Positions 15,746 through 23,323 of a stretch of 64,000 nucleotides of DNA are shown here, piece by piece. The DNA is from CAZSSH01 sp964609825 (GTDB lineage: Bacteria; Verrucomicrobiota; Lentisphaeria; Victivallales; Victivallaceae). The notes under the pieces are model-generated. The model made no database searches, had not been told where the DNA came from, and was given only the letters and a program-made list of their open reading frames with translations. The translations under genes were made by a program, and so were the position numbers. The stretch lies in assembly GCA_964609825.1 (NCBI GenBank), contig CAZSSH010000011.1, positions 62,001 to 126,000 of the forward strand, written 5' to 3'. Positions within the stretch are counted from its first letter, which is position 1. The number at the start of each line of letters is the position of its first letter.

Positions 15746-17790
15746 TGAAAATCCCGGCGCTGACACTCCGTTTTGAAGTAATCTGGCTGATCGGAGTCGT
15801 TGCCGGGATCTCTGCTGCTTGCTCATGGCTGCTCTTGTGGCTGCTGCCCTTGGTACTGCTGTGCCGCCGCCACTGGCGAGTGTTTTTGCTGGCTTGGTTG
15901 ATGGGAGTGGCGGCGGTTTGGGTGCAGCAAATCCCGACGACGTTTGAGCGCGTGCTGCCGCCCCGCTCGGTTTATCTGGAGGGGCAATTTGAAATTACCG
16001 ACCAGCGGCTGACGCTTAACCCTGAGCTTGCCAACTCGACTTTTGTGACCGCCAAAATGCTCCAATTTGCTTACGGCGGCAAAACATATCAGACAACCGA
16101 AACCATTTTTGTCCGTTTGCCCGAAAAATTACAGGCCTTTCCGGGCGAGGTTTACCGCGGTGCGGGGCGGTTGGATGACCCTGACGGCGAATTTTCGCAG
16201 TTTCTGGCAAGCCGCGGCGCCGAGCGGGCGTTTTACCCCGAGAGCGTGATCCACGTCGGCATCCATAAAAGCCTCTGGTATTATTTGTCGCTGGTGCGGG
16301 AGTGTTTGCTTGACCGGGCGATTTCCGGGATCGACAACGGGCAAATCGCGCAGGGCATTGCGATGATGTTTTTTGGCGCGGGCAAACTTCCGGGCGAATT
16401 TTCGCAACTCTTTTTAAACAGCGGGATGTTTCATATTTTCTCGATCAGCGGCATGCATGTGGTGTTTTTCGCGGCGGTGATGATGTTTTTTTTGCGCTTG
16501 CTGCCGTTTCATTTGCGGTATTGGCTGCTGATGCTTTTGGTGCTCTGGTATGTCGCCATGTCCGGCGGCAACCCGCCGGCGGTGCGGGCGTTTGTTTTGA
16601 TCGCCGTCTTTTGCGTGCTACGGGCCAATTTGCTCTATATGCCGGTGTTTCACATTTTGTGTCTGACCGCCGGGGCGATGTTGCTGTATAACCCGGCGTG
16701 GCGTTTTGACGCCGGTTTTTTGTATTCGTTTGTGATCACCGGTATATTGATTCTTTCCATTGAGCTTTACCTGCAACTGGAGCGGGGGTATCTCCGGCGC
16801 TATGATCTCATCGCCGATCGTCAGCACAAATTTCATAAACTGGCCGTTGCCAAACGCTACAGCTGGATTTTGCTTTCATTGTGGGTTTGCGTGACCGCCT
16901 ATCTGGCCGGGCTGGGGATTTCACTTTATTGTCAGGGTTTGTTTGCGCCCGGCAGTGTGTTTGCCAATTTTTTTGGTGGATTGGTGCTGCCGTGGCTATT
17001 TCCGGTGGTGGTCGCCAAACTGGTGTTGGCCGGCATTTCGTGCGTCAATGTCGTATTGGCCAAATTCCTTGAGGGCGGATTTTACGGATTGTTTGCAATT
17101 GCCGAAACGAGCGCTCAAGCGTGGTCTTTTTGGCGGGCGGTGCGTCCGGCGTTGTGGCAGGTTTTGCTTTATTATCTCGCGTTTGGAGCCGTTTTGCTTT
17201 TCCCGCGCAAACGGGTAGTCATTACTGGCGGTCTGACAATGGCGGTGATGATTTTGGTCTGGAGCTTTGCCGCTTACGCCCGAGGGCCACGGATTTATGT
17301 ATTGTACGGCGGCAGCAATCTGACTCCCGTTGTGCTGATTGTCGAGCCGCGCGAAAATTACGCTTGTCTGGTTAACGCCCCCGGCGGCGCGGTCAGCCGG
17401 GAAATTCGCAAGTTGGTCGCGGGCAACGGGGTGGAGGCGGTCGACGAGCTGCTGTTTTTGGCGCCCCGGCGCGATTATTCGCGCGGTCAGGAGTCGCTCG
17501 CGTCGTCATTTTTGATAAAGCAGACGGTACTGCCCGCGCCGGACCGGTACAGTCGCCGCTTCTTTGAGGGGTTTTCCCCGGAGCTGGATTTCGCGGCACA
17601 AAAAAATTGCAAAATATTTCAAGAAAATGACGCATTCAGACTTGAATATTTCAATCCGCGCTCTACTTTTAATAGAAGCATTTTGATCCGGCGGCAAAAC
17701 TCCGGATTGATGATAAAAATTGCGGAAAATGAATGGTTGCTTCCGCATGCAAACCGATTGGAAATTTTTGAGTATGGAGCCGAAAACTAA
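15745..17790 (+). CDS. comEC: ComEC/Rec2-type DNA uptake channel protein with degenerate C-terminus
   Basis: About 681 residues with the start overlapping the thiF stop. N-terminal helices and a DUF4131-like region (about 1-170) are followed by the polytopic Competence domain with the signatures FSISGMHVVFFAAV and SGGNPPAVRAFVLIAV. It should form the inner-membrane channel for transforming DNA. The C-terminal part (about 520-681) sits where many ComEC proteins have a metallo-beta-lactamase nuclease domain, but no HxHxDH motif is visible, so that domain is lost or degenerate. It lies beside a pilus-type assembly locus, which would fit DNA uptake. Confidence 0.85.
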   Translation: MKIPALTLRFEVIWLIGVVAGISAACSWLLLWLLPLVLLCRRHWRVFLLAWLMGVAAVWVQQIPTTFERVLPPRSVYLEGQFEITDQRLTLNPELANSTFVTAKMLQFAYGGKTYQTTETIFVRLPEKLQAFPGEVYRGAGRLDDPDGEFSQFLASRGAERAFYPESVIHVGIHKSLWYYLSLVRECLLDRAISGIDNGQIAQGIAMMFFGAGKLPGEFSQLFLNSGMFHIFSISGMHVVFFAAVMMFFLRLLPFHLRYWLLMLLVLWYVAMSGGNPPAVRAFVLIAVFCVLRANLLYMPVFHILCLTAGAMLLYNPAWRFDAGFLYSFVITGILILSIELYLQLERGYLRRYDLIADRQHKFHKLAVAKRYSWILLSLWVCVTAYLAGLGISLYCQGLFAPGSVFANFFGGLVLPWLFPVVVAKLVLAGISCVNVVLAKFLEGGFYGLFAIAETSAQAWSFWRAVRPALWQVLLYYLAFGAVLLFPRKRVVITGGLTMAVMILVWSFAAYARGPRIYVLYGGSNLTPVVLIVEPRENYACLVNAPGGAVSREIRKLVAGNGVEAVDELLFLAPRRDYSRGQESLASSFLIKQTVLPAPDRYSRRFFEGFSPELDFAAQKNCKIFQENDAFRLEYFNPRSTFNRSILIRRQNSGLMIKIAENEWLLPHANRLEIFEYGAEN

Positions 17791-18961
17791 ATTGAGAATC
17801 TGCCATGTCATCACCAGGATGATCGTCGGCGGAGCCCAGGAAAATACCCTTTACACGATTGTCGGGCACATCGCCGCCGGACATCATGTCACTTTAATCA
17901 CCGGTCCTTCGCCCGGCCGCGAGGGAAAACTTCTGCAAAACATTCAGGTGCCGGATTTCGAGACCATCGAGATATCGAGCTTGGTCCGCGAGCTTGACCC
18001 GTTCAACGATGTCAAGGCTTATCTCGACCTCAAAAAAATCTTCAAAGAGCGCAAATTTGATGTCGTCCATACCCACAGCTCCAAAGCCGGGGTGGTGGGG
18101 CGTATCGCCGCGCGTCACGCCGGGGTGCCGGTGGTGGTCCATACCGTGCACGGTCAGGCCTTTCACCCGTACGAAAGCGGGATCAAAAATTCGATCTACA
18201 AGCTCTCCGAACGTATTGCCGCCCGCTACTGCGACAAAATTTTTGCTGTTGCCCAAGCCATGATTGACCAGTGTGTCGAGGCGGAAATCGCCCCGCGCGA
18301 AAAGTACATGGTGGTATACAGCGGGATGGATACGCAAAAATTTGCGACTTCGGTCAAAGATTTGCAGCTGTTGAGCCAGTGCGGGATTTCGCCGGATGCC
18401 AAGGTGATTGTCACGGTGGCGCGGTTGTTTCCCTTAAAAGGCTATGAATATGTAATCCCCGCCGCCATTGAGCTGTTGAAAAAATATAAAAACATCCACT
18501 TTTTGTTTGTCGGCGACGGACCGATGCTCTATGAGCTCAAGGACGAGCTGGCCAAGCTTAATTTGAGCGATCACTTTCACTTTGCCGGTCTGGTCCCGCC
18601 GGATCAGGTGTACCGTTACATAGCCCTGTCTGATATTTTGTGGCATTTGTCGCTCCGGGAGGGGTTGCCCCGCTCGGTGGTCCAGGCGCTTGCTTCAGGC
18701 AAGCCGGCGATCGGTTTCCGTTTGGACGGTACCCCTGAGGTGGTGATTGACAACAAGACCGGTTTTTGTACCGAGCCCAAAAATGTCAAGCAGGTGATTG
18801 CCGCCACCGAGAAAATTTTGGACAACCCGGATTTGGCCGCCCGGATGGGCGAAAACGGCCGCAAGCTGGTGGTTGAGCGCTTTGACTGGCAGCTGATGGC
18901 CGATATTTTGGAGGATGAGTATTTACAGCTTTACCGGCAAAAAACCGGCAATCCGGTTTAA
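17774..18961 (+). CDS. GT4-family glycosyltransferase
   Basis: 395 residues from the ATG at 17774, overlapping comEC by 17 bases. GT-B fold, retaining GT4-type: N-terminal RICHVITRMIVGGAQENT, DVVHTHSSKAGVVGRIAA, and the C-terminal nucleotide-sugar domain VARLFPLKGYEYVI, LFVGDGP and REGLPRSVVQALASGKP. In the usual E-x7-E motif the second glutamate is glutamine (E-GLPRSVV-Q), a variant I recall from some GT4 subfamilies. It likely builds surface polysaccharide or lipid-linked sugar. A clear terminator follows 28 bases downstream, ending the long cpaB-to-glycosyltransferase run. Confidence 0.87.
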   Translation: MEPKTKLRICHVITRMIVGGAQENTLYTIVGHIAAGHHVTLITGPSPGREGKLLQNIQVPDFETIEISSLVRELDPFNDVKAYLDLKKIFKERKFDVVHTHSSKAGVVGRIAARHAGVPVVVHTVHGQAFHPYESGIKNSIYKLSERIAARYCDKIFAVAQAMIDQCVEAEIAPREKYMVVYSGMDTQKFATSVKDLQLLSQCGISPDAKVIVTVARLFPLKGYEYVIPAAIELLKKYKNIHFLFVGDGPMLYELKDELAKLNLSDHFHFAGLVPPDQVYRYIALSDILWHLSLREGLPRSVVQALASGKPAIGFRLDGTPEVVIDNKTGFCTEPKNVKQVIAATEKILDNPDLAARMGENGRKLVVERFDWQLMADILEDEYLQLYRQKTGNPV

Positions 18962-18988
18962 TGTTTTGTCTTGCTCCGGCAGCGCAAT

Positions 18989-19011
18989 CCGGCTGAAAAG
19001 CCGGTTTTTTT
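18989..19011 (+). terminator. rho-independent terminator
   Basis: CCGGCT, a GAAA (GNRA) loop and AGCCGG form a six-pair stem at 18989-19004, followed by seven T at 19005-19011. It ends transcription of the glycosyltransferase gene and the upstream run. Between here and 19130 no gene is visible. Confidence 0.75.
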
Positions 19012-19129
19012 GTGTTACCGGAACGGGGCGGCAGGTTTGGCGACCGGCCGGCCGGATTCAAGGCGATTCGACAGTTTCCAAAAATAAAATGGGGCTTGAC
19101 AGCTCCGCCAACGGAGAAGGGAAGAAATC

Positions 19130-19864
19130 ATGCATTTTAAAGTTTTGGCCTGCAATGTGTTTTTCCGTGAATTCTGTTACTCGGCCGCCAACAGTCCGGC
19201 GACCTTATCGGTGGAGTTTTTTGAGCTAGGCGAACACGCCCGCCCGGAGAAATTGCGCAAGCATTTGCAGGATAAAATCGATGCCGTCGCTGCCGGTCCG
19301 GCGACTTATGATGCGGTGATTTTGCTCTACGGCCTCTGCGGCCGCGCGTTGGACGGTTTGGTGGCCCGCCGCGAGAAATTAGTCGCCGTGCGCGCCCACG
19401 ACTGCTGCACCTTGCTCTTGGGCAGCAAAGAAAAGTTTAAAGCGGAATTTGAGGAGATGCCCAGCACTCCTTTCAGCTCGGTCGGCTTTGTCGAGCGCGG
19501 CAACTATTTTTTTGAAGAAGGCGAAATGATGCAGGGCGATGCCTATACCGATTTGGTCGAAAAGTACGGCGAAGAAAATGCCAAATATATTTATGACTCG
19601 ATGCACCCCAAGCTCGACGGAAAATTGCAGCCGGTGTATTTTATCGACATCCCGGAGATCAAGAACGAAGAGGCGATGTCGATTTGCCGTACCCGCTCGG
19701 CCGCCGACGGCCGCGAGTTTAAAACGTTGCCCGGCAATCTGCGGCTGATCAAAAAACTATTGTCCGGCGAGTGGCCGCCCGAGGAATTTTTGACGGTCGA
19801 GCCCGGCAAACGCATTGCGCTCGTCGGCGACTGGGATAAAATTATTAAGGTTATGGATGCATAA
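19130..19864 (+). CDS. DUF1638 family protein
   Basis: A 244-residue protein with the DUF1638 hallmark AVILLYGLCGRALDGL followed by RAHDCCTLLLGSKEKF, and an additional conserved FVERGNYFFEEG segment. The two adjacent cysteines in HDCC and the LCG cysteine are candidates for metal or cofactor binding. DUF1638 proteins are known next to corrinoid methyltransferase genes in methanogens, but their reaction is not established. AAGGGAAG precedes the start. Its last codons overlap the start of a radical SAM gene by eight bases, so the two are very likely translated together. Confidence 0.8.
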   Translation: MHFKVLACNVFFREFCYSAANSPATLSVEFFELGEHARPEKLRKHLQDKIDAVAAGPATYDAVILLYGLCGRALDGLVARREKLVAVRAHDCCTLLLGSKEKFKAEFEEMPSTPFSSVGFVERGNYFFEEGEMMQGDAYTDLVEKYGEENAKYIYDSMHPKLDGKLQPVYFIDIPEIKNEEAMSICRTRSAADGREFKTLPGNLRLIKKLLSGEWPPEEFLTVEPGKRIALVGDWDKIIKVMDA

Positions 19865-20702
19865 GTACCGGCGCGCGTATTTGGAGATCACCAACGTCTG
19901 TAACAAATCTTGCTCCTTTTGTCCCGGCACCAAGCGTCCGGCGGCATGGATGAGCAGGGATTTGTTTGAGCTCGCCGCCCGTCAAATCAAAGAGCTGGCC
20001 GACGAAGTGTATTTGCACGTGTTGGGCGAGCCATCCTTGCACCCAAAATTGACGGCGTTTTTAGATTATTGTGAAGCGCTTAAACTTGCGGTTAAAATTA
20101 CCTCCAACGGCGTCACTTTTCCGGACGCGTGGCGGCACCCGGCGATCACGCAAATCAATTTTTCGCTGCACAGTTTTGACTGGGAGCATGAGCAAGCCGC
20201 GCTGTTGGCGCTGGCGAAAGGGATTAAGACCCTTGCCTACCTCAGGCCGGAGCTTTACCTTAATTTGCGATTGTGGAATCTCGCGGAGTATCAGACCATG
20301 TCGGCGACCAATTTGCCCTTGATTCAAAAGATCTCGGCTTTGTTCGGCCAAACGGATTATGTGTTTTTAAACCGCAAGAGCCAATGCCTCGCCGGGCGGG
20401 TTTATTGGAACAGCGACAGCGTCTTTGACTGGCCGGGGGAAATTGCTGCTGCGGGTGAGCTCCCCGAAACCGCCGGGCGCTGTTACGGGCTCGTGACCCA
20501 GTTTGCGGTGCTGGTTGACGGGACGGTGACGCCGTGCTGTCTTGACAGCGAGGGCGCCATTGCGCTCGGCAACGTGCAAAATGAGCCCTTGTCAGCGATT
20601 TTGAGCTCTGAAAGGGCGCAAAAAATCCGGTATGGGTTTGAGCACAATTGCGTTAGCGAAACCTTATGCAAAAAGTGCACGTTCCGTCGCCGTTTCCAAT
20701 GA
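19857..20702 (+). CDS. radical SAM/SPASM domain protein
   Basis: 281 residues from the ATG at 19857, inside the DUF1638 reading frame end. The N-terminal radical SAM motif is CNKSCSFC (Cys15, 19, 22) and binds a [4Fe-4S] cluster. A TIM-barrel core follows (VLGEPSLHPKL, ITSNGV). The C-terminal SPASM-type region has CYGLVTQFAVLVDGTVTPCC, then IALGNV and a final C-x-x-C (LCKKC), enough ligands for an auxiliary cluster. SPASM enzymes often modify peptides or proteins, yet no small precursor peptide is visible nearby. The substrate is unknown; tight coupling suggests the DUF1638 protein is a partner or target. Confidence 0.87.
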   Translation: MHKYRRAYLEITNVCNKSCSFCPGTKRPAAWMSRDLFELAARQIKELADEVYLHVLGEPSLHPKLTAFLDYCEALKLAVKITSNGVTFPDAWRHPAITQINFSLHSFDWEHEQAALLALAKGIKTLAYLRPELYLNLRLWNLAEYQTMSATNLPLIQKISALFGQTDYVFLNRKSQCLAGRVYWNSDSVFDWPGEIAAAGELPETAGRCYGLVTQFAVLVDGTVTPCCLDSEGAIALGNVQNEPLSAILSSERAQKIRYGFEHNCVSETLCKKCTFRRRFQ

Positions 20703-20830
20703 ACGATTGTTGACAAAAAGTCAAGAGAGAGAATCGATTTTTTTTTATCAAAAGTTTTGAAAAACGATTTGAAATTTGCTTTTTAAGCGCTAAATTCTCT
20801 AATGTTGCGCCACTCGGAAACGAGGGCAAG

Positions 20831-20855
20831 GTTGTTAATAACTTGTTAATAACTT
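20831..20855. repeat. tandem pair of TGTTAATAACTT boxes
   Basis: Two copies of TGTTAATAACTT with an 11-base period (20833-20844 and 20844-20855), about one helical turn apart and so on the same face of the DNA. Each contains GTTANTAAC, a near-palindrome; the reverse strand reads TTATTAACA. Candidate DnaA boxes, or an operator for dnaA. Confidence 0.5.
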
Positions 20856-21095
20856 TTTGAGAAAATGGTGTTTTCGGTGTAAGTCTTTGAATTATGCCGA
20901 GAAATGTTAAAGTTAGGTTAGAGGCGGGATTGGGAGAAGGCTTTCTCCCGGCAATAACCGGTGCTTTTGAGCTCAATAAGTTGTATTTCAAGTCAAAATG
21001 AGCCAGTTATGACTTTGGGGGGAAACCCTACGGCCATGGCGGAAAATTCGGGAGTTGTTGCTCGGTACGGCAATCGGTTTGACGGATTTGCGTAT

Positions 21096-21109
21096 GTTGT
21101 TAATAACTT
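21096..21109. repeat. third copy of the GTTGTTAATAACTT box
   Basis: Fourteen bases identical to 20831-20844, located 44 bases before the dnaA start. A box at this distance could serve autoregulation of dnaA as well as origin binding. Confidence 0.5.
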
Positions 21110-21152
21110 TTCGGGATAAACGGCTGAACAAGATGTAAAGCGGGAAAATAAG

Positions 21153-22508
21153 ATGCAGTTGGTAACTACTCCGGTCAGTGAGATCTGGAATTTAATTTGC
21201 GGGCGTATCCGCAGCAAAAACGAAGGCGTTTTTGTGCAATGGTTTCAAAAATTGACGCCGTTGCGCGTAGATAAAACGTGCATGGTGATCGGGGTGCCGG
21301 ATGATTTTTTCGGTACCTTGATCATTGACAATTATGAGGACTTTTTGCTGGACGCCTTAAAGGACGTCGGTGGCATTGATTACACGTACTCTTTTGAAGC
21401 GGGGTATGTGGTCGAGCTTGAGCCCAAAGCCGCGTCGGTCAAGGTTGCTGTTGCGCCGATCCCTGCGGCCCGCCCGAGCAACTGCAATTGCAAATTTACC
21501 TTTGAAAACTTTGTCGTCGGGGATGAAAATCGCCACGCTTATGCTGCCGCCAACTCGGTGGCCGAGGAGCCCGGGGTTTTCAGCCCGCTCTATCTTTACG
21601 GCGGCAGCGGGGTCGGCAAGACCCATCTGTTGCATGCGATCGCCAACCGGCTGGGCAGCACCCACGGCCATTTGCGCGTGCGGTATGCCACTTGCGATGA
21701 GTTGTTGACTGACTTTTACAACCTTTTGCAGCAAAAGCAAAGTTTGAGTGAGTACCGCTCCAATCTGCGTGAAGTTGACGTATTATTGATTGACGACGTC
21801 CACAGTCTGGCCAAAAAGACCCAGATGCAGGAGGAGTTTTTCAACATGTTTAATTATTTGCACAATATGCATAAGCAAATCGTGCTCACCTCCGACAAGC
21901 AGCCGTGCGAAATTTCCGATTTGGACAAGCGTCTTGAGACTCGTTTTGAGTCCGGGATGACCGCCCAGATTTGCACGCCGGAGTTTGAGGCCCGGTTGGC
22001 GATTTTGCGGATGATGCGCGAGGATACGATCACCAAAGTCAAGCTTAACGACCCGTTGCTGGAGTTTTTGGCGGCCAATATTTCCTCCAGCGTCCGTCGG
22101 CTCAAAGGGGCGTTTATCCGCCTTTCAAGCTATATCTCCATGACCAATTGCAAAGATCTTTCGATTGAGAAGGCCGAAGATTTGCTCCATTCGCAGTTGG
22201 CGCAGGAGTGCGCCGCCCGCGATGTCTCCATTGAGGCGATTCAGCGCGCGGTGGCCGGTCACTTCGGCATCTCGATTAACGATATTTTGGGAGAAAAACG
22301 CACCAAAAACATTGCCGAGCCGCGAATGATCGCCATGTTTATCTGCCGCGAGCTTACCAAGGCGTCGTCCAACGAGGTCGGTTCGGCGTTTGGCCGCAAC
22401 CACGCCACCGTACTCCATGCCGAAAAGAAGGTGCCGCAAATGTGTGTTGACAGCGACGTGATTCGCCGCGCGGTCAATCAGATCAAGCGGCAATTGCAGG
22501 CCAATTGA
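21153..22508 (+). CDS. dnaA: chromosomal replication initiator protein DnaA
   Basis: A 451-residue AAA+ initiator with all four domains. Domain I (about 1-85) is followed by a short linker, then the ATPase with Walker A GGSGVGKT (150-157), Walker B LLIDDVHSL and the arginine-finger region ETRFESGMT. Domain IV binds DnaA boxes; its signature reads GRNHATVLHA (N416, H417, A418, T419) where Escherichia coli has GGRDHTTVLHA. So one glycine is missing, and the positions of the base-contacting Asp433 and Thr435 are Asn and Ala here. This fits a changed DNA box. The start has GCGGGA upstream. The next gene overlaps its stop. Confidence 0.95.
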   Translation: MQLVTTPVSEIWNLICGRIRSKNEGVFVQWFQKLTPLRVDKTCMVIGVPDDFFGTLIIDNYEDFLLDALKDVGGIDYTYSFEAGYVVELEPKAASVKVAVAPIPAARPSNCNCKFTFENFVVGDENRHAYAAANSVAEEPGVFSPLYLYGGSGVGKTHLLHAIANRLGSTHGHLRVRYATCDELLTDFYNLLQQKQSLSEYRSNLREVDVLLIDDVHSLAKKTQMQEEFFNMFNYLHNMHKQIVLTSDKQPCEISDLDKRLETRFESGMTAQICTPEFEARLAILRMMREDTITKVKLNDPLLEFLAANISSSVRRLKGAFIRLSSYISMTNCKDLSIEKAEDLLHSQLAQECAARDVSIEAIQRAVAGHFGISINDILGEKRTKNIAEPRMIAMFICRELTKASSNEVGSAFGRNHATVLHAEKKVPQMCVDSDVIRRAVNQIKRQLQAN

Positions 22509-23320
22509 CCGATTGGCGGCAAATTCCCCACAGCTGGTCGGCGTCGCAAAGCGCGATGCTGGACCGGTGCGAGCGCAAGTATTTCCTCCACTACAATTTT
22601 GCCCGCGGCGGCCATGATCCCGATGCGCCGCCGGTCGTGCGGCAGGTCCATCTCCTTAAATCGCTTTTCACTCTCGATCAGTATTTGTTTCAACTCAAAA
22701 ATGCGGCGCTGCGCCGTTATTTTTACTTTAACGACCCTTGGCAATCGTGGGCTTTCCGCAAACTGGAGGCGGATTTAATGGGGTGTCTCGACGGCCGGTA
22801 TCTGTTGGACCACCGGGCGCTTTGTTTGAGTGAGTGGTATTACCGGCAAATGTCGTGGGATGAGCTCCGGCAAACCTTGCAGCATCGCTTAAAAGACGAT
22901 TTGACCGTGATGGAGGAGCAATTGCTGCCCCGCTTGGCCAAAGTGCGGCCGGAGCAAAAACTTGAGCTCTCCGAGGTCGTGCCGGTATCGGTCAATGCTG
23001 TGGATTGCTTTTTCTCCGGCGGGATCGCATTTTATCAGGGGTGCGGCGTCTCTCTGATATCGCTCAAAGACGACCCGTTTACCGCCGCCTTGCATAAGTT
23101 TTATGCAGCCAACCATTGGCATTTGACGCCGGAAAAAGTCGAGTCACTGGTATTCAAAGATACGCTGACGGCTGCCGAAGTGGATATCTCCGGCACGCTT
23201 AACCGCATTTTGGCTGACGGCCGCGCGGTAAGCGAGCTCCGAGCCAAACTTCCCGAAGCTCTGACGCAAAATCAGGCTTACTGTCCGTGCTGCCAATTTC
23301 GCGAATATTGCCAAATGTAA
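22505..23320 (+). CDS. RecB/AddB-like PD-(D/E)XK Fe-S protein, possibly catalytically degenerate
   Basis: 271 residues starting at TTG (22505) inside the dnaA stop (TTGA). The alternative ATG at 22557 would cut away the conserved opening SWSASQSAMLDRCERKYFL, so TTG is preferred. That opening and the C-terminal CPCCQFREYC are the split four-cysteine Fe-S element found in AddB, Cas4-like and RecB-family nucleases. Between them, the expected core hhDxK reads LISLKDD, with Ser where the catalytic Asp is expected, so activity is doubtful. There is no helicase domain. Coupling to dnaA suggests a role on DNA, which is inference. Confidence 0.65.
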   Translation: MTDWRQIPHSWSASQSAMLDRCERKYFLHYNFARGGHDPDAPPVVRQVHLLKSLFTLDQYLFQLKNAALRRYFYFNDPWQSWAFRKLEADLMGCLDGRYLLDHRALCLSEWYYRQMSWDELRQTLQHRLKDDLTVMEEQLLPRLAKVRPEQKLELSEVVPVSVNAVDCFFSGGIAFYQGCGVSLISLKDDPFTAALHKFYAANHWHLTPEKVESLVFKDTLTAAEVDISGTLNRILADGRAVSELRAKLPEALTQNQAYCPCCQFREYCQM

Positions 23321-23323
23321 CTT

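Larger units (their letters stand above)
20703..21152. other. intergenic region upstream of dnaA; candidate replication origin
   Basis: A 450-base spacer without a convincing gene. The left part (about 20735-20815) is A+T-rich with A/T runs, like an unwinding element. Three copies of the near-palindrome TGTTAATAACTT lie at 20833, 20844 and 21098; read on the other strand, their core is TTATTAACA, which differs from the consensus DnaA box TTATCCACA at two central bases. Position just before dnaA, A+T-rich segment and repeated boxes are the usual ingredients of oriC. G/C skew could not be calculated here. Confidence 0.45.

Noticed and set aside
20710..20738. Strong promoter starting with TTGACA (20710-20715) before dnaA
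   Set aside because: At the proper distance there is only TCGATT; no acceptable -10 box.
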